Origin: an uncultured Pseudomonadota bacterium | GTDB taxonomy: Bacteria > Pseudomonadota > Gammaproteobacteria > Steroidobacterales > Steroidobacteraceae | NCBI GenBank assembly: GCA_902826635.1 | Contig: CADEFQ010000006.1 | Location: 16,532-80,531 of the forward strand | Reading direction: 5' to 3' | DNA length: 64,000 nt | Shown here: piece by piece, positions 1 through 9,100 of the stretch | Layout: every line of letters begins with the position of its first letter | Numbering within the stretch: the stretch's first letter is position 1 | Made by a program: the position numbers and the translations under genes | Notes under the pieces: generated by a model | Told to the model about the DNA's origin: nothing | The model's database searches: none | What the model saw: the letters and a program-made list of their open reading frames with translations, nothing else

Positions 1-1
1 T

Positions 2-1321
2 CTAGCGGTTCTTGAAATCCTCGGGCGTCAGCTGATGGCGCCCGAGCAGCTTGTAGAAGTCGGTGCGATTGCGCTTCGCGAGCCGCGCGGCCTGTGAGAC
101 GTTGCCGCCGGTGATCTGCAGGATCTGCGAGAGATAGCTGCGCGTGAACTCGTCGCGCGCTTCATCGAACGACACCATGCGTCCCGGCGTGCCGCCGAGC
201 GACTGCTGCACGAGTTCGACCGGGATGATCGGCGTCTGCGAGAGCGCCACGTTCTGCCGCACCACGTTCGCGAGCTGGCGCACGTTGCCGGGCCATTCGG
301 CGGTGGCGAGCAGTTCAACCGCTTCCGGCGCGTAGATCTTGCGGTTGCCGGTCTCCGCCGAGAGCCGCGCGAGGAAGTGCGCGACGAGCAGCGGGATGTC
401 CTCGCGGCGGCGCGCGAGCGGCGGCATCTCGATGTGCACGACGTTCAGGCGATAGTAGAGGTCTTCGCGAAAACTCCCCGCCGTGACGAGCGCCGCGAGG
501 TCCTTGCCGGTCGATGCGATCACGCGCACGTTCGCGGCCGGCGGCGTGGCGCCCTGCGAGGGGCTGTCGGGCAGGAAGCGCAGCAACTTGACCTGCAGCG
601 GCAGGGGCAGGTCCGCGATTTCGTCGAGCAGCAGGGTGCCGCCTTCCGCCGCGGCGATGGCGCCCGCCGCGCCGAACAGTTCGTGGTCGAGCGCGGCTTC
701 GTCGGGGCTGCTGCAGCTCACGGCGACGAAGGTCTTGTGCCGGCGCGGGCTCGCCTTGTGGATCGCGCGCGCCAGCAGTTCCTTGCCGGTGCCGCTTTCG
801 CCGCTGATCTGCACGCGCGCGTCGGTGCCGGCGACCATGTGGGCCTGGGCGAGCCGTTCCTCCATGAGGGCGCTGCGCGTGACGATCTCGGCACGCCAGT
901 CCTCATCCGACCCCGCGAACCCCGAAATGCGCAGCGCCTTCTGCACGTGATCGAGGAGTTCCTGCTTGTCGACGGGCTTGGTCAGGAACCCGAACGCGCC
1001 CATCTGCGTGGCCTGCACCGCGTCCGGTATCGTGCCGTGCGCGGTGAGCAGGATCACCTTGAGGCCGGGCCAGCGACTCTGCAGTTCCTTCAGGAGCCCG
1101 ATCCCGTCCATCTGGTCCATGCGCAAATCCGTGATCACGAGGTCGGGCCGAAAGCGGCTCGCGGCCGCGACCGCCGCGACGCCGTTCTCGACGGCCTCGA
1201 CATCGTAGTTCTCCGCGCGCAGGCGGATCGTGAGGAGCCGCAGCAGGCCCGGGTCGTCGTCGACCACGAGGATTCGCGCCTTGCGTTTTCCGGCGGTGTC
1301 GGTGCGGGCGGCCTGGTTCAT
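2..1321 (-). CDS. glrR: GlrR/QseF-type response regulator lacking the GAFTGA loop
   Basis: Response regulator of the GlrK/GlrR (QseE/QseF) envelope-stress system, 439 residues. It has a receiver domain (about 15-130, acidic pocket D21-D23, phospho-acceptor D65, Lys in LTKP), an AAA+ domain with Walker A GESGTGKE and Walker B-like LLLDEI, the WPGNVRQL sensor element, and a C-terminal Fis-type helix-turn-helix ending NRTDFYKLLGRH, as in GlrR. Between ELFG (residues 214-217) and EGGTLLLDEI the usual stretch carrying GAFTGA is missing in frame, so contact with sigma54 is doubtful. The start overlaps the qseG stop by 4 nt (ATGA), indicating translational coupling. The family assignment is firm; the activation mechanism is open. 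Confidence 0.93.
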   Translation of the reverse strand: MNQAARTDTAGKRKARILVVDDDPGLLRLLTIRLRAENYDVEAVENGVAAVAAASRFRPDLVITDLRMDQMDGIGLLKELQSRWPGLKVILLTAHGTIPDAVQATQMGAFGFLTKPVDKQELLDHVQKALRISGFAGSDEDWRAEIVTRSALMEERLAQAHMVAGTDARVQISGESGTGKELLARAIHKASPRRHKTFVAVSCSSPDEAALDHELFGAAGAIAAAEGGTLLLDEIADLPLPLQVKLLRFLPDSPSQGATPPAANVRVIASTGKDLAALVTAGSFREDLYYRLNVVHIEMPPLARRREDIPLLVAHFLARLSAETGNRKIYAPEAVELLATAEWPGNVRQLANVVRQNVALSQTPIIPVELVQQSLGGTPGRMVSFDEARDEFTRSYLSQILQITGGNVSQAARLAKRNRTDFYKLLGRHQLTPEDFKNR

Positions 1322-1968
1322 GGCGTGCGTCCTTCGGGCTGGGGCTTGCGTTCCGTGATCGTGCGTTCGATGTTGGCGATCGCATCGAGTTTCTTTTGCG
1401 CTTCGTCGAGCGCCTTCCTGAGCCGGGCGTTCTCGTCGAGTTCGGCCTGCAGGCGCCGGCTCGCGGTCGTGTTGCGATCGCGCCCGGCGCGATCGACCGC
1501 CGCCTGCAGGCGGCGGTTTTCCGCCGCGAGCAGTGACTGGCGCTCGAGCTGCGAGAGCTCGAGGCGAGCGAGCGCTCGTTCGCTCGGCACGAGCGACTCC
1601 GGCGTCGCGGTCAGTTCGCGCAACAGGCGTTCCGCTTCGGCGGTGTCGGTGGACGCGTGTCCCGGCGTCGCGATGATCAGCGCGTAGCGCAGCTGGCGGC
1701 TCGGCGTCGGCGCGTCCCCGAAATCACGGCGGGCGGTCGCGACAATCTCCGCCTGTTCGGCGGGCCGGCTCGCGAGCAGGCGCTGCAACACTTCGAGGTG
1801 ACCGGAGACGAGCATCGCCTGTGTCTGCGCGCGATCGACGACCGGTGCGGGCGGCTCGCTCGGGCCGGCGAAACCGCCGAGCGTGTCGCAGCCGGCGAGC
1901 GCGAGCGCCGCCAGTGCAACCACCGGGAAGGCGCGCGACGCGCGGACGTGGCGAGGGCTACGCCGCAT
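1318..1968 (-). CDS. qseG: QseG-like outer-membrane lipoprotein
   Basis: Lipoprotein encoded between the sensor kinase and response regulator, the place held by QseG (YfhG) in enterobacteria. The start chosen at 1968 gives a basic n-region, a hydrophobic core and a lipobox ending LALAGC. An upstream ATG at 2046 would put 26 extra residues before the signal peptide and lies deep inside the kinase gene. The C-terminal half is charged and predicted coiled coil (QLERQSLLAAENRRLQ onwards). It overlaps the end of the kinase gene by 11 nt and the regulator start by 4 nt. The name rests mainly on gene order and topology, since QseG sequences diverge quickly. Confidence 0.75.
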   Translation of the reverse strand: MRRSPRHVRASRAFPVVALAALALAGCDTLGGFAGPSEPPAPVVDRAQTQAMLVSGHLEVLQRLLASRPAEQAEIVATARRDFGDAPTPSRQLRYALIIATPGHASTDTAEAERLLRELTATPESLVPSERALARLELSQLERQSLLAAENRRLQAAVDRAGRDRNTTASRRLQAELDENARLRKALDEAQKKLDAIANIERTITERKPQPEGRTP

Positions 1969-3427
1969 GGGCGTGCTCCGCGGGAGGTTGCGCGGCGATC
2001 GCACGCTGCGGCAAGCGCACGCAGAAGTGCGCGCCGGTGTATTCACCGTCGATGATCTCGATCATGCCGCCGTGGGCCCCGACGAATTCAAGCACCACCG
2101 ACAGCCCGATGCCGGTGCCTTTGACATGGCCGCCCGGAGCGACCTTGCCGGTGTAGAAGGCGTCGAATATGCGTGCGCGCTCCTCGGGTGGGATGCCGAC
2201 GCCGCTGTCGGCGACGTCGAGCTGCCAGTTCTCGCCGTGGGCGCGCGCGTGCAGGTGGATCGCGCCGCCCTTCGGCGAATACTTGATGGCGTTCGACAGC
2301 AGGTTTTCCAGGATCAGGCGCAGCTTGCCGCGATCGGCGAGGAGTGCGAGATCGTCGACCTTGACGTCGAGCCGCACCCGCTGCGAGAGGAGGGTGAGTT
2401 GCTGGTTCTCGAGCACTTGCTTGACGAGCGGGCGCAGGCGGAATTCGCTGACGTCGAGCGTGGCGCTCTGGCTCTGCCAGGCGCTGAAGGACAGCAGGTT
2501 CTCGATCAGCCGCTGCAGCTTGATGCCGTTCTCCCGCAGGATCGCCGTGACTTCGCGCTGGGCGCCGTCGAGCTCGCCGACCGCGCCATCCATCAGCAAT
2601 TCCGTGCCTTCACGGATGTTGGCGAGCGGCGTCTTCAGTTCATGCGACATGTGGCGCAGGAAGCGGTTGCGCTCCTGTGCGAGGTCGAGCAGCCGCGAGC
2701 GCAGCCACTCGAGCTGATGCCCGAGGCGCTCGAGGTCGCGAGGGCCCGACACCGCGATCGGGTGCGTGAACGCGCCACGCCCGAGTTCGCTGATGGCCCG
2801 ATCGATCTGGCGCAGTGGCCGGCCGACCGTCAAGGTGAGGGCGAGGATCGCGATCAGCGACAATGGCACGAGCAGCGAGCTCTGCACGAGGAGGCGTCGC
2901 TGCGCGCGCCGCGTCTGCTCGCGCAGTTGCGCGAGTTCGGCGTCGATCTGTGCGTTGCCGGTCGCCGCGATGCGCCCCGCGGCATCCTGCATCGGGTCGA
3001 GGAGCGCGAGCAGCGCAGCGAAATCGGCGTCGGTCGGCGCGGGTCGCGCGAGGCCCGCGAGGAGCTGCGCCTGCGCGCCGGCGAGGTCGGCGAGCGCCTG
3101 TGTCGCCTCGGGGCTGCGCAGGTGCCGCCGCAGTTCCTCGCGCGTGGTCGTGAGCCGCGCCTCGCTGCGGGTGATCGACTCGGTGAGCTTGGCGTCCCGC
3201 AGGACCTGGAAGACGCGCGTGCCGCGCTCGACCGCCGCGATCTCGGCAAACAGTTCCTGCGTCGCACGGGTCGCGCGCACGCTCTCGACCACGAGCTTCT
3301 CGCTGGTCGAGGTGATGGCGCGCATCTGCACGGCGGCGTTCAGCACGGCCACGAGCAGCGGCACCGCGATGAGCGCGAGGCCGAGCAGCATGAGGCCGGA
3401 CAGGGATTTGGGGCGAGCCCAACGCAT
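1958..3427 (-). CDS. glrK: GlrK/QseE-type sensor histidine kinase
   Basis: Membrane sensor kinase partner of the downstream GlrR. Start 3427 (MRWARPKS) puts a transmembrane helix at about residues 10-32. A roughly 140-residue helical periplasmic segment follows, then a second membrane helix (LVPLSLIAILALTL), HAMP, a HisKA domain with phospho-acceptor His262 in MSHELKTP, and a HATPase domain with N box ENLLSNAIKYSP and glycine boxes DSGVGIPP and GTGIGLSV. Longer open-frame starts run into galE and lack support. First gene of the glrK-qseG-glrR operon; galE ends 22 bp upstream on the same strand. All residues needed for autophosphorylation are present. Confidence 0.93.
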   Translation of the reverse strand: MRWARPKSLSGLMLLGLALIAVPLLVAVLNAAVQMRAITSTSEKLVVESVRATRATQELFAEIAAVERGTRVFQVLRDAKLTESITRSEARLTTTREELRRHLRSPEATQALADLAGAQAQLLAGLARPAPTDADFAALLALLDPMQDAAGRIAATGNAQIDAELAQLREQTRRAQRRLLVQSSLLVPLSLIAILALTLTVGRPLRQIDRAISELGRGAFTHPIAVSGPRDLERLGHQLEWLRSRLLDLAQERNRFLRHMSHELKTPLANIREGTELLMDGAVGELDGAQREVTAILRENGIKLQRLIENLLSFSAWQSQSATLDVSEFRLRPLVKQVLENQQLTLLSQRVRLDVKVDDLALLADRGKLRLILENLLSNAIKYSPKGGAIHLHARAHGENWQLDVADSGVGIPPEERARIFDAFYTGKVAPGGHVKGTGIGLSVVLEFVGAHGGMIEIIDGEYTGAHFCVRLPQRAIAAQPPAEHAHAA

Positions 3428-3449
3428 CCGGACATTGTAGTGGAAGGGC

Positions 3450-4445
3450 CTAGCCCCAGGGTGTCTCGGCCAGGCGACGCTCCCACGCGAGCGTGGTGGC
3501 GACAATGGTGTCGAGATCGTCCAGCGCCGGGCTCCAGCCGAGGATCGCGCGAATGCGGTCCGCCCGGGCAATGAGCTGCGGCGGGTCGCCGGCGCGGCGC
3601 GGCTCCTCGCGCACCGCGAGCGCGCGCCCCGAGACGCGCGCGACGCTCGCGAGCACTTCGCGGACGCTGAAGCCATGCCCGTAGCCGCAGTTCAGGGTCT
3701 CGGAACGGCCGCCGGCGCGCAGGTAATCGAGCGCATCGAGATGCGCCCGCGCGAGGTCCTCGACGTGGATGTAGTCGCGTACGCCGGTGCCGTCGGGCGT
3801 GGCGTAGTCCGTGCCGAAGATCGATACGTGCGGTCGCTTGCCGACGGCTGACTCGCAGGCCACTTTGACGAGAAGCGTCGCGCGGCGGGTCGACTGGCCG
3901 ATGCGTCCCTTCGGGTCCGAGCCCGCGACGTTGAAATAGCGCAGCGACACGTAACGCAGGTTCGACGCCGCCGCGAGATCGCGCAGCATCCACTCGGACA
4001 TCAGCTTCGAGGTACCGTACGGGTTGATCGGTGCGGTGGCGGTGGTTTCGTCGGCATAGGCTCCGTCCGGCATGCCATAGACGGCTGCGGTCGAGGAAAA
4101 CACCACCTGGCCGACGCCGGCGCGCGCGCAGGTCTCGAGCAGCGAACGGGTCGCGCAGGTGTTGTTGCGGTAGTACTTCAGGGGGTCCTCGACCGATTCC
4201 GGCACGATCGTGTGCGCCGCGAAATGCATGACCGTGTCGATATCGTGTTCCGCCAGCACGCGCCCGACCAGCGCCGGGTCGCCGACATTGCCGACCACGA
4301 GTGGCGTGCCGAGTACGGCTTCGCGAAAACCGGTCGAGAGGTCGTCGAGCACGACCGTGCGCTCGCCGCGTTCGCGTAGCAGCAGCGCGGCGTGGCTGCC
4401 GATGTATCCGGCGCCGCCGGTGACTAGAATCCCACGATGTCCCAT
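3450..4445 (-). CDS. galE: UDP-glucose 4-epimerase
   Basis: Interconverts UDP-glucose and UDP-galactose, feeding surface polysaccharide synthesis and galactose metabolism. The 331-residue product is typical for GalE. It begins with the NAD-binding GGAGYIGS loop and has the SDR catalytic pair in PYGTSKLMSEW (Tyr and Lys of YxxxK), the substrate-loop motif LRYFNVAGSDP and the late motif GVRDYIHVEDLA. The start at 4445 is fixed by the Rossmann loop; the open frame continues upstream without homology. Its first 9 nt overlap the divergently transcribed srkA start, so each gene's promoter must lie inside the other gene. It may be read together with glrK downstream (22 bp gap). Confidence 0.96.
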   Translation of the reverse strand: MGHRGILVTGGAGYIGSHAALLLRERGERTVVLDDLSTGFREAVLGTPLVVGNVGDPALVGRVLAEHDIDTVMHFAAHTIVPESVEDPLKYYRNNTCATRSLLETCARAGVGQVVFSSTAAVYGMPDGAYADETTATAPINPYGTSKLMSEWMLRDLAAASNLRYVSLRYFNVAGSDPKGRIGQSTRRATLLVKVACESAVGKRPHVSIFGTDYATPDGTGVRDYIHVEDLARAHLDALDYLRAGGRSETLNCGYGHGFSVREVLASVARVSGRALAVREEPRRAGDPPQLIARADRIRAILGWSPALDDLDTIVATTLAWERRLAETPWG

Positions 4446-5423
4446 GCTTCCTCGACTCCGTTTGCAAGCCTGACGCCGGATCTCGTGCTCGACGCGGTGA
4501 GCGACTGCGGCATCGAGGTCGACGGGCGGCTCTTTGCCCTCAATAGTTACGAGAACCGCGTGTACCGGGTCGGTACCACGCAGGGCGCGCCGCTCGTCGC
4601 AAAATTCTACCGGGCGCGGCGCTGGTCCGACGAACAGATTGTCGAGGAACACGATTTTGCCCGCGAGCTCGCCGCGCGCGACCTCGCCGTCGCGGTGCCG
4701 CTGGCGTTCGACGGGGGCACGTTGCAGCGGCACGGCGAGTTCCGCTTCGCACTCTTTCCCTGGCTCGGGGGGCGGGGCGTCGAGCTCGAAACGGCGGCGG
4801 ACCTCGCGCTCCTCGGCCGCACGATCGGGCGGCTGCACGCCGTGGGAGCCGTGCGCCGTTTTCGCACGCGCGTCGCGCTCACGCCCGCGCGGCTCGGCGT
4901 CGAGGCGCGCGAGGCCGTGCTCGACAGCGGGCTCGTTCCGGCCGAGATCGAGAGCCGTTACGCCGAAGTGGCCGCCGACCTGATCGACGCGGTTTACCGC
5001 GAGTGGGATTCGGTCGGTGCGGTGGCGTCGATCCGCCTGCATGGTGATTGCCATCCCGGCAATTTGCTGTGGGGCGAGCACGGCCCGGTATTCGTCGATC
5101 TCGACGATTGCATGGCGGGCCCGGCGGTGCAGGACCTCTGGATGCTGTTGCCGGGCGGTAACGACGCGCGCGGCGCCTGGGAAGCGCTCGCCGGCGGCTA
5201 TGGTGAATTCGCCGATTTCGATTATCGCGAACTGCGTCTCGTCGAGCCGCTGCGGGCCCTGCGCATGATCCATCACACGGCGTGGCTCGCACACCGCTGG
5301 GACGATCCGGCGTTCCCGCGCGCCTTCCCGTGGTTCGGCGAGCGGCGGTACTGGGAGCGGCACATCCTCGACCTGCTCGAGCAGCGGGCGGCGATCGACG
5401 AGCCGCCGTTGCTCGCCGTGTGA
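4437..5423 (+). CDS. srkA: Stress response kinase A (YihE/SrkA family)
   Basis: Ser/Thr protein kinase of the SrkA (YihE) family, linked in E. coli to survival under oxidative and Cpx-type stress. The 328-residue protein has the APH-like kinase fold. The catalytic loop HGDCHPGN covers residues 202-209 and the metal-binding motif FVDLDDCMAGP follows. Family landmarks NSYENRVYRV near residue 36 and VAKFYRARRWSDEQI (ATP-binding Lys) are present. Start ATG 4437 overlaps the galE start on the opposite strand. In many gammaproteobacteria srkA precedes dsbA, but no thioredoxin-like gene follows here; a lipoprotein gene does. Confidence 0.92.
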   Translation: MSHASSTPFASLTPDLVLDAVSDCGIEVDGRLFALNSYENRVYRVGTTQGAPLVAKFYRARRWSDEQIVEEHDFARELAARDLAVAVPLAFDGGTLQRHGEFRFALFPWLGGRGVELETAADLALLGRTIGRLHAVGAVRRFRTRVALTPARLGVEAREAVLDSGLVPAEIESRYAEVAADLIDAVYREWDSVGAVASIRLHGDCHPGNLLWGEHGPVFVDLDDCMAGPAVQDLWMLLPGGNDARGAWEALAGGYGEFADFDYRELRLVEPLRALRMIHHTAWLAHRWDDPAFPRAFPWFGERRYWERHILDLLEQRAAIDEPPLLAV

Positions 5424-5475
5424 ACGCTGCGGGCCGTGTGCTAACGTGCGCGCAATTCGTGGGGGGCTCGGGCTG

Positions 5476-6006
5476 ATGTCCTACAGGGTCATTGCTTGGC
5501 TGCTGGCAGTCGTTTGCCTCGGCGCTTGCGATCGCTCGCCCGAAGGGGCGCCTGCGACCGCACCGGGCGCGAGCGCGCCACGCAAGGCGCCGGTGTCGCC
5601 GGACCTGGTGTCGGCCGTGTCCGGCAGTCGAGGCGCCGCGGCTGTCGATCTGAAATTTGCGCTCGCATCGCGCCCCGAACCGGGGCGCGCCTTCGACATC
5701 GAGCTCGTCGTGATCCCGAGGGATCCGGCCGCGACGATCCGCGTAATCGTCCAGAACACCGACGGATTGTCGATCACGGCGGGTCAGGAAATGACGATCC
5801 CGAAGGGCGCCGAGGCGGGCGTGGCGGTGGCGCACCGCGTTTCGATCGTGCCCGCGCGCGACGGCATTTTTTCGCTGTCGGCGGTGGCGCTGATCGATAC
5901 CGAGAAGTCCTCGGTGACCCGTACCTTCGCCATCCCGGTGATCGTGGGGGAGGGCGTGACGCCCGGTGAACTCGCGCCGGGCGTCGCGACGCCCAAGACC
6001 GAATAA
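5476..6006 (+). CDS. Uncharacterised lipoprotein
   Basis: Predicted lipoprotein of 176 residues whose function I do not recognise. Start 5476 gives a short n-region, a hydrophobic stretch (VIAWLLAVVCLGAC) with a clean lipobox, then a low-complexity Ala/Pro linker typical of outer-membrane lipoproteins. The rest looks like a beta-sandwich: alternating hydrophobic strands, with VDLKFAL, FDIELVVIP, SAVALIDTE and TFAIPVIVG as likely strands. An upstream ATG at 5446 would add ten residues before the signal peptide and is less likely. It begins 52 nt after srkA in the same direction and may share its transcript. Confidence 0.7.
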   Translation: MSYRVIAWLLAVVCLGACDRSPEGAPATAPGASAPRKAPVSPDLVSAVSGSRGAAAVDLKFALASRPEPGRAFDIELVVIPRDPAATIRVIVQNTDGLSITAGQEMTIPKGAEAGVAVAHRVSIVPARDGIFSLSAVALIDTEKSSVTRTFAIPVIVGEGVTPGELAPGVATPKTE

Positions 6007-6123
6007 GCGTCGCCCCAGCCGGCCCCGTCGGCACCGCAGCCATTAATGTGAAATCGCGAGGCAGGTCACGCGCGGCCCTCGCGCTCGCCCCTATGATTTC
6101 GGGGATGGAAGGCAACTGACATT

Positions 6124-9100
6124 ATGTCAAATCAGGTCCCCGCCCGTCGAACAACGGAGATGGACGCGACCACGACGGTCGTTCGCACAGGCTCCGTGCC
6201 GGGGCCTGCCGTCGACTCGTTCCTGAAAGAAGTGCACCCGCAGCTGCGCCAGCAAGTGGAGCAGTTACGCCGCGGTGAGTCGCGCGAGCTCGACCTGCGC
6301 GCTCTGCTCGCCGCGGTGAGCGACTACTACGAACAGGTGGACGAGGAGCGCCGCGGGATCGTGCGCTCCATGCAGTTGATGTCGGACGAGGCGCGCTCGC
6401 TCACGCGCGAGATCACCGAGCAGTCGAGCGGCCACCTGCAGCTGATCCTCGACAACATCAAGGACGTCGTGATCACCGTCGACAGTGATGGCGCGATCGA
6501 ATCCTTCAACCCGACCGGCGAGCGCGTGTTCGGCTATTCGCAGCCCGAGATCATCGGCCGGCGCATCGACCTGCTGCTGCCCGCGCTCGCGCAACAGCAT
6601 TCGAGCGTGGTGGCGGGCCTGCGCCGGCTCGCCGCGAGCAGCGAGGACACGCACATCGACCTCGCCGCGAACGAAGCGGCCGCGCAGCACAAGGACGGCA
6701 GCACCATTCCGGTCGACATGGCCGTCAGCCGCGCGCGCATCAACCGGCGCGAACTGTTCGTCGTCTGCGTGCGCGACGCGACCGAGCGGCGCGAATCGGA
6801 GCGCGCGCTGCGCGAAAGCGAAGCCCGCTACCGCACGCTGGTCGATCACGCGCCCGAAGTGATCGTGGTGTTCGACGCCGAAACGCTGCGCTTCATCGAC
6901 GTCAACCAGAACGCCGAGCGTTTCTTCAAGATGTCACGCGCGCAGTTGCTCGCGGCGGGGCCCGAACAGCTCTCGCCGCCGACGCAGGCCGATGGCATGC
7001 CGTCGAAGGGCCCGACGCGTGGCAATATCGGCCGCGCCCTCGAGGGCGTGCCGCAGATCTTCGAGTGGATCCACCGCGATGCGCTCGGCAAGGACATCCC
7101 CTGCGAAGTGCGCCTCGTGCGCCTGCCGGACTCGCAGCGCTCCGTCATCCGCGGCAGCATCACCGACATCACCGAGCGCAAGCGCGCCGAACGCATCGCG
7201 GCGGGCGAGCGCGCGGTGCTCGAACGGATCGCGGACAACGCGCCGCTCGCGTCCGCGCTCGAATCGATCGTCGACATGGTCGAGTCGGTGTGCGCGAACC
7301 AGCAGTGCTCGGTGAGCGTGCTCGCGCCGGACACCCGCACGTTCGAATACCTGATCGCGCCACGGCTGCCGGAGCGGCTGCGCGCGGTGCTCGACGGTTC
7401 GACGATCGACATCCGCAACGGCTCCTGCGCCGCCGCCGTGTATCTCGGGCGCCAGGTGCTGGTGGCGGATCTTTCCAACGATCCATTCTGGCAATCACGC
7501 CGGGACGCCGCGCTCGACAGCGGCGTACGGGCGACGGCGTCGATGCCGATCAAGACCGGCTCCGGCAAGGTGCTCGGCGCCCTCGGCGTCTACCGCCCCG
7601 ATGTGGGGCTGCCTTCGCGCAGCGAGCTGCAGCTGATCGCGGACGCGGCGCAGCTTGCCGGCATCGCGATCGAGCGGCGCGCGAACGACGCGGCGTTGCG
7701 CTCGAGCGAGGCCAAGTTCCGGCAGCTCTTCGAGAACGCGATGGAAGGCGTTTACCAGAGCTCGCGCGACGGCCGGCTGCTGTCGGTGAACCCCGCATTC
7801 GTGAAGATGCTCGGCTACACCTCGGCGGAGGAGCTGTATGCGCTGCCGAGCGCATCCATGTGCTACTGGTTCCCGGCCGATCGCGCCGATTTCGTGCGGC
7901 GCCTCGAGAGCGAAGGCAAGATCCGCAACGCCGAGTTCCGCCTGCGCCGGCGCGACGGCCAGCAGATCGTGGTGCTCGAGAGCTCGCACGCGATGCGCGA
8001 CGACGCGGGCCACATCATCGGCTACGAAGGCACGGTCGCGGACATCACCGAGCGCAAGCAGGCCGAACAGGCCGTGTTTGCGGAAAAAGAGCGCGCGCAG
8101 GTCACGCTGCAGTCGATCGGCGACGCGGTGATTTCGACCGACGCCGGCGGCAACATCGACTACCTGAACCCGGTGGCCGGAGTCCTCACCGGCTGGGCCG
8201 TGGACGAAGCCCGTGGGCGGCCGATCGGCGATGTGCTGTCGATCGTGAGCGAGTCGAGCCGCACGCCGCTCGAGAATCCGCTGCTCGTGGCCCTGCGCAC
8301 GGGCGAGCAGGTGGGTCCCGGCGAGCAGAGCGTGCTCACGAGCCGCAACGGCCAGACGCTCGCGATCCAGGATTCCGCGTCACCGATTCGCGATCGCCTG
8401 GGCAAGATCATCGGCGCGGTGATCGTGTTCCACGACGTCACGAAAGAGCGACGGCTGAAGCGTGCGCTGGCCTACCAGGCGAGCCATGACGCGCTCACGG
8501 GGCTCATCAACCGCCGCGAATTCGACAATCGACTCCATGAGGCCGTGCAGGCGGCGCGTCGCGACGGCGCGCGCTACGCGTTGCTCTACGTCGACCTCGA
8601 CCAGTTCAAGCTCGTGAACGACACCTGCGGGCACCCCGCGGGCGACCGCCTGATTCGCGACATCACGGGGCTCCTGCAGACGCGCGTGCGCGCCTCGGAC
8701 ACGATCGCGCGCCTCGGCGGCGACGAGTTCGGCGTGCTTCTCGAGAACTGTGGCCTCGAACAGGCGGGCGTGATTGCCGAGAGCGTGCGTCAGGCCGTGC
8801 GCGACTATCGGTTCGTCTGGGGTTCGGCGAGCCTGTCGGTCGGCGCGAGCATCGGTGTCGTCGAAATTGGCGCGGAAACCGAAAGCGCGGCGAACGTGCT
8901 TTCCGCGGCCGATATCGCCTGCTATTCCGCCAAGGACCAGGGCCGCAACCGCATCCATCTCTATGACGGCGGGGGCACCGCGACCCGTCACCGGGAAATG
9001 CACTGGGTGGCGCAGGTCACCCGGGCGGTCGACGAGGGCCGGCTCGAGCTGTGCTTCCAGACGATCCGGCCGATCGGGCCGTCTACTGTCTCGCAGCCGT

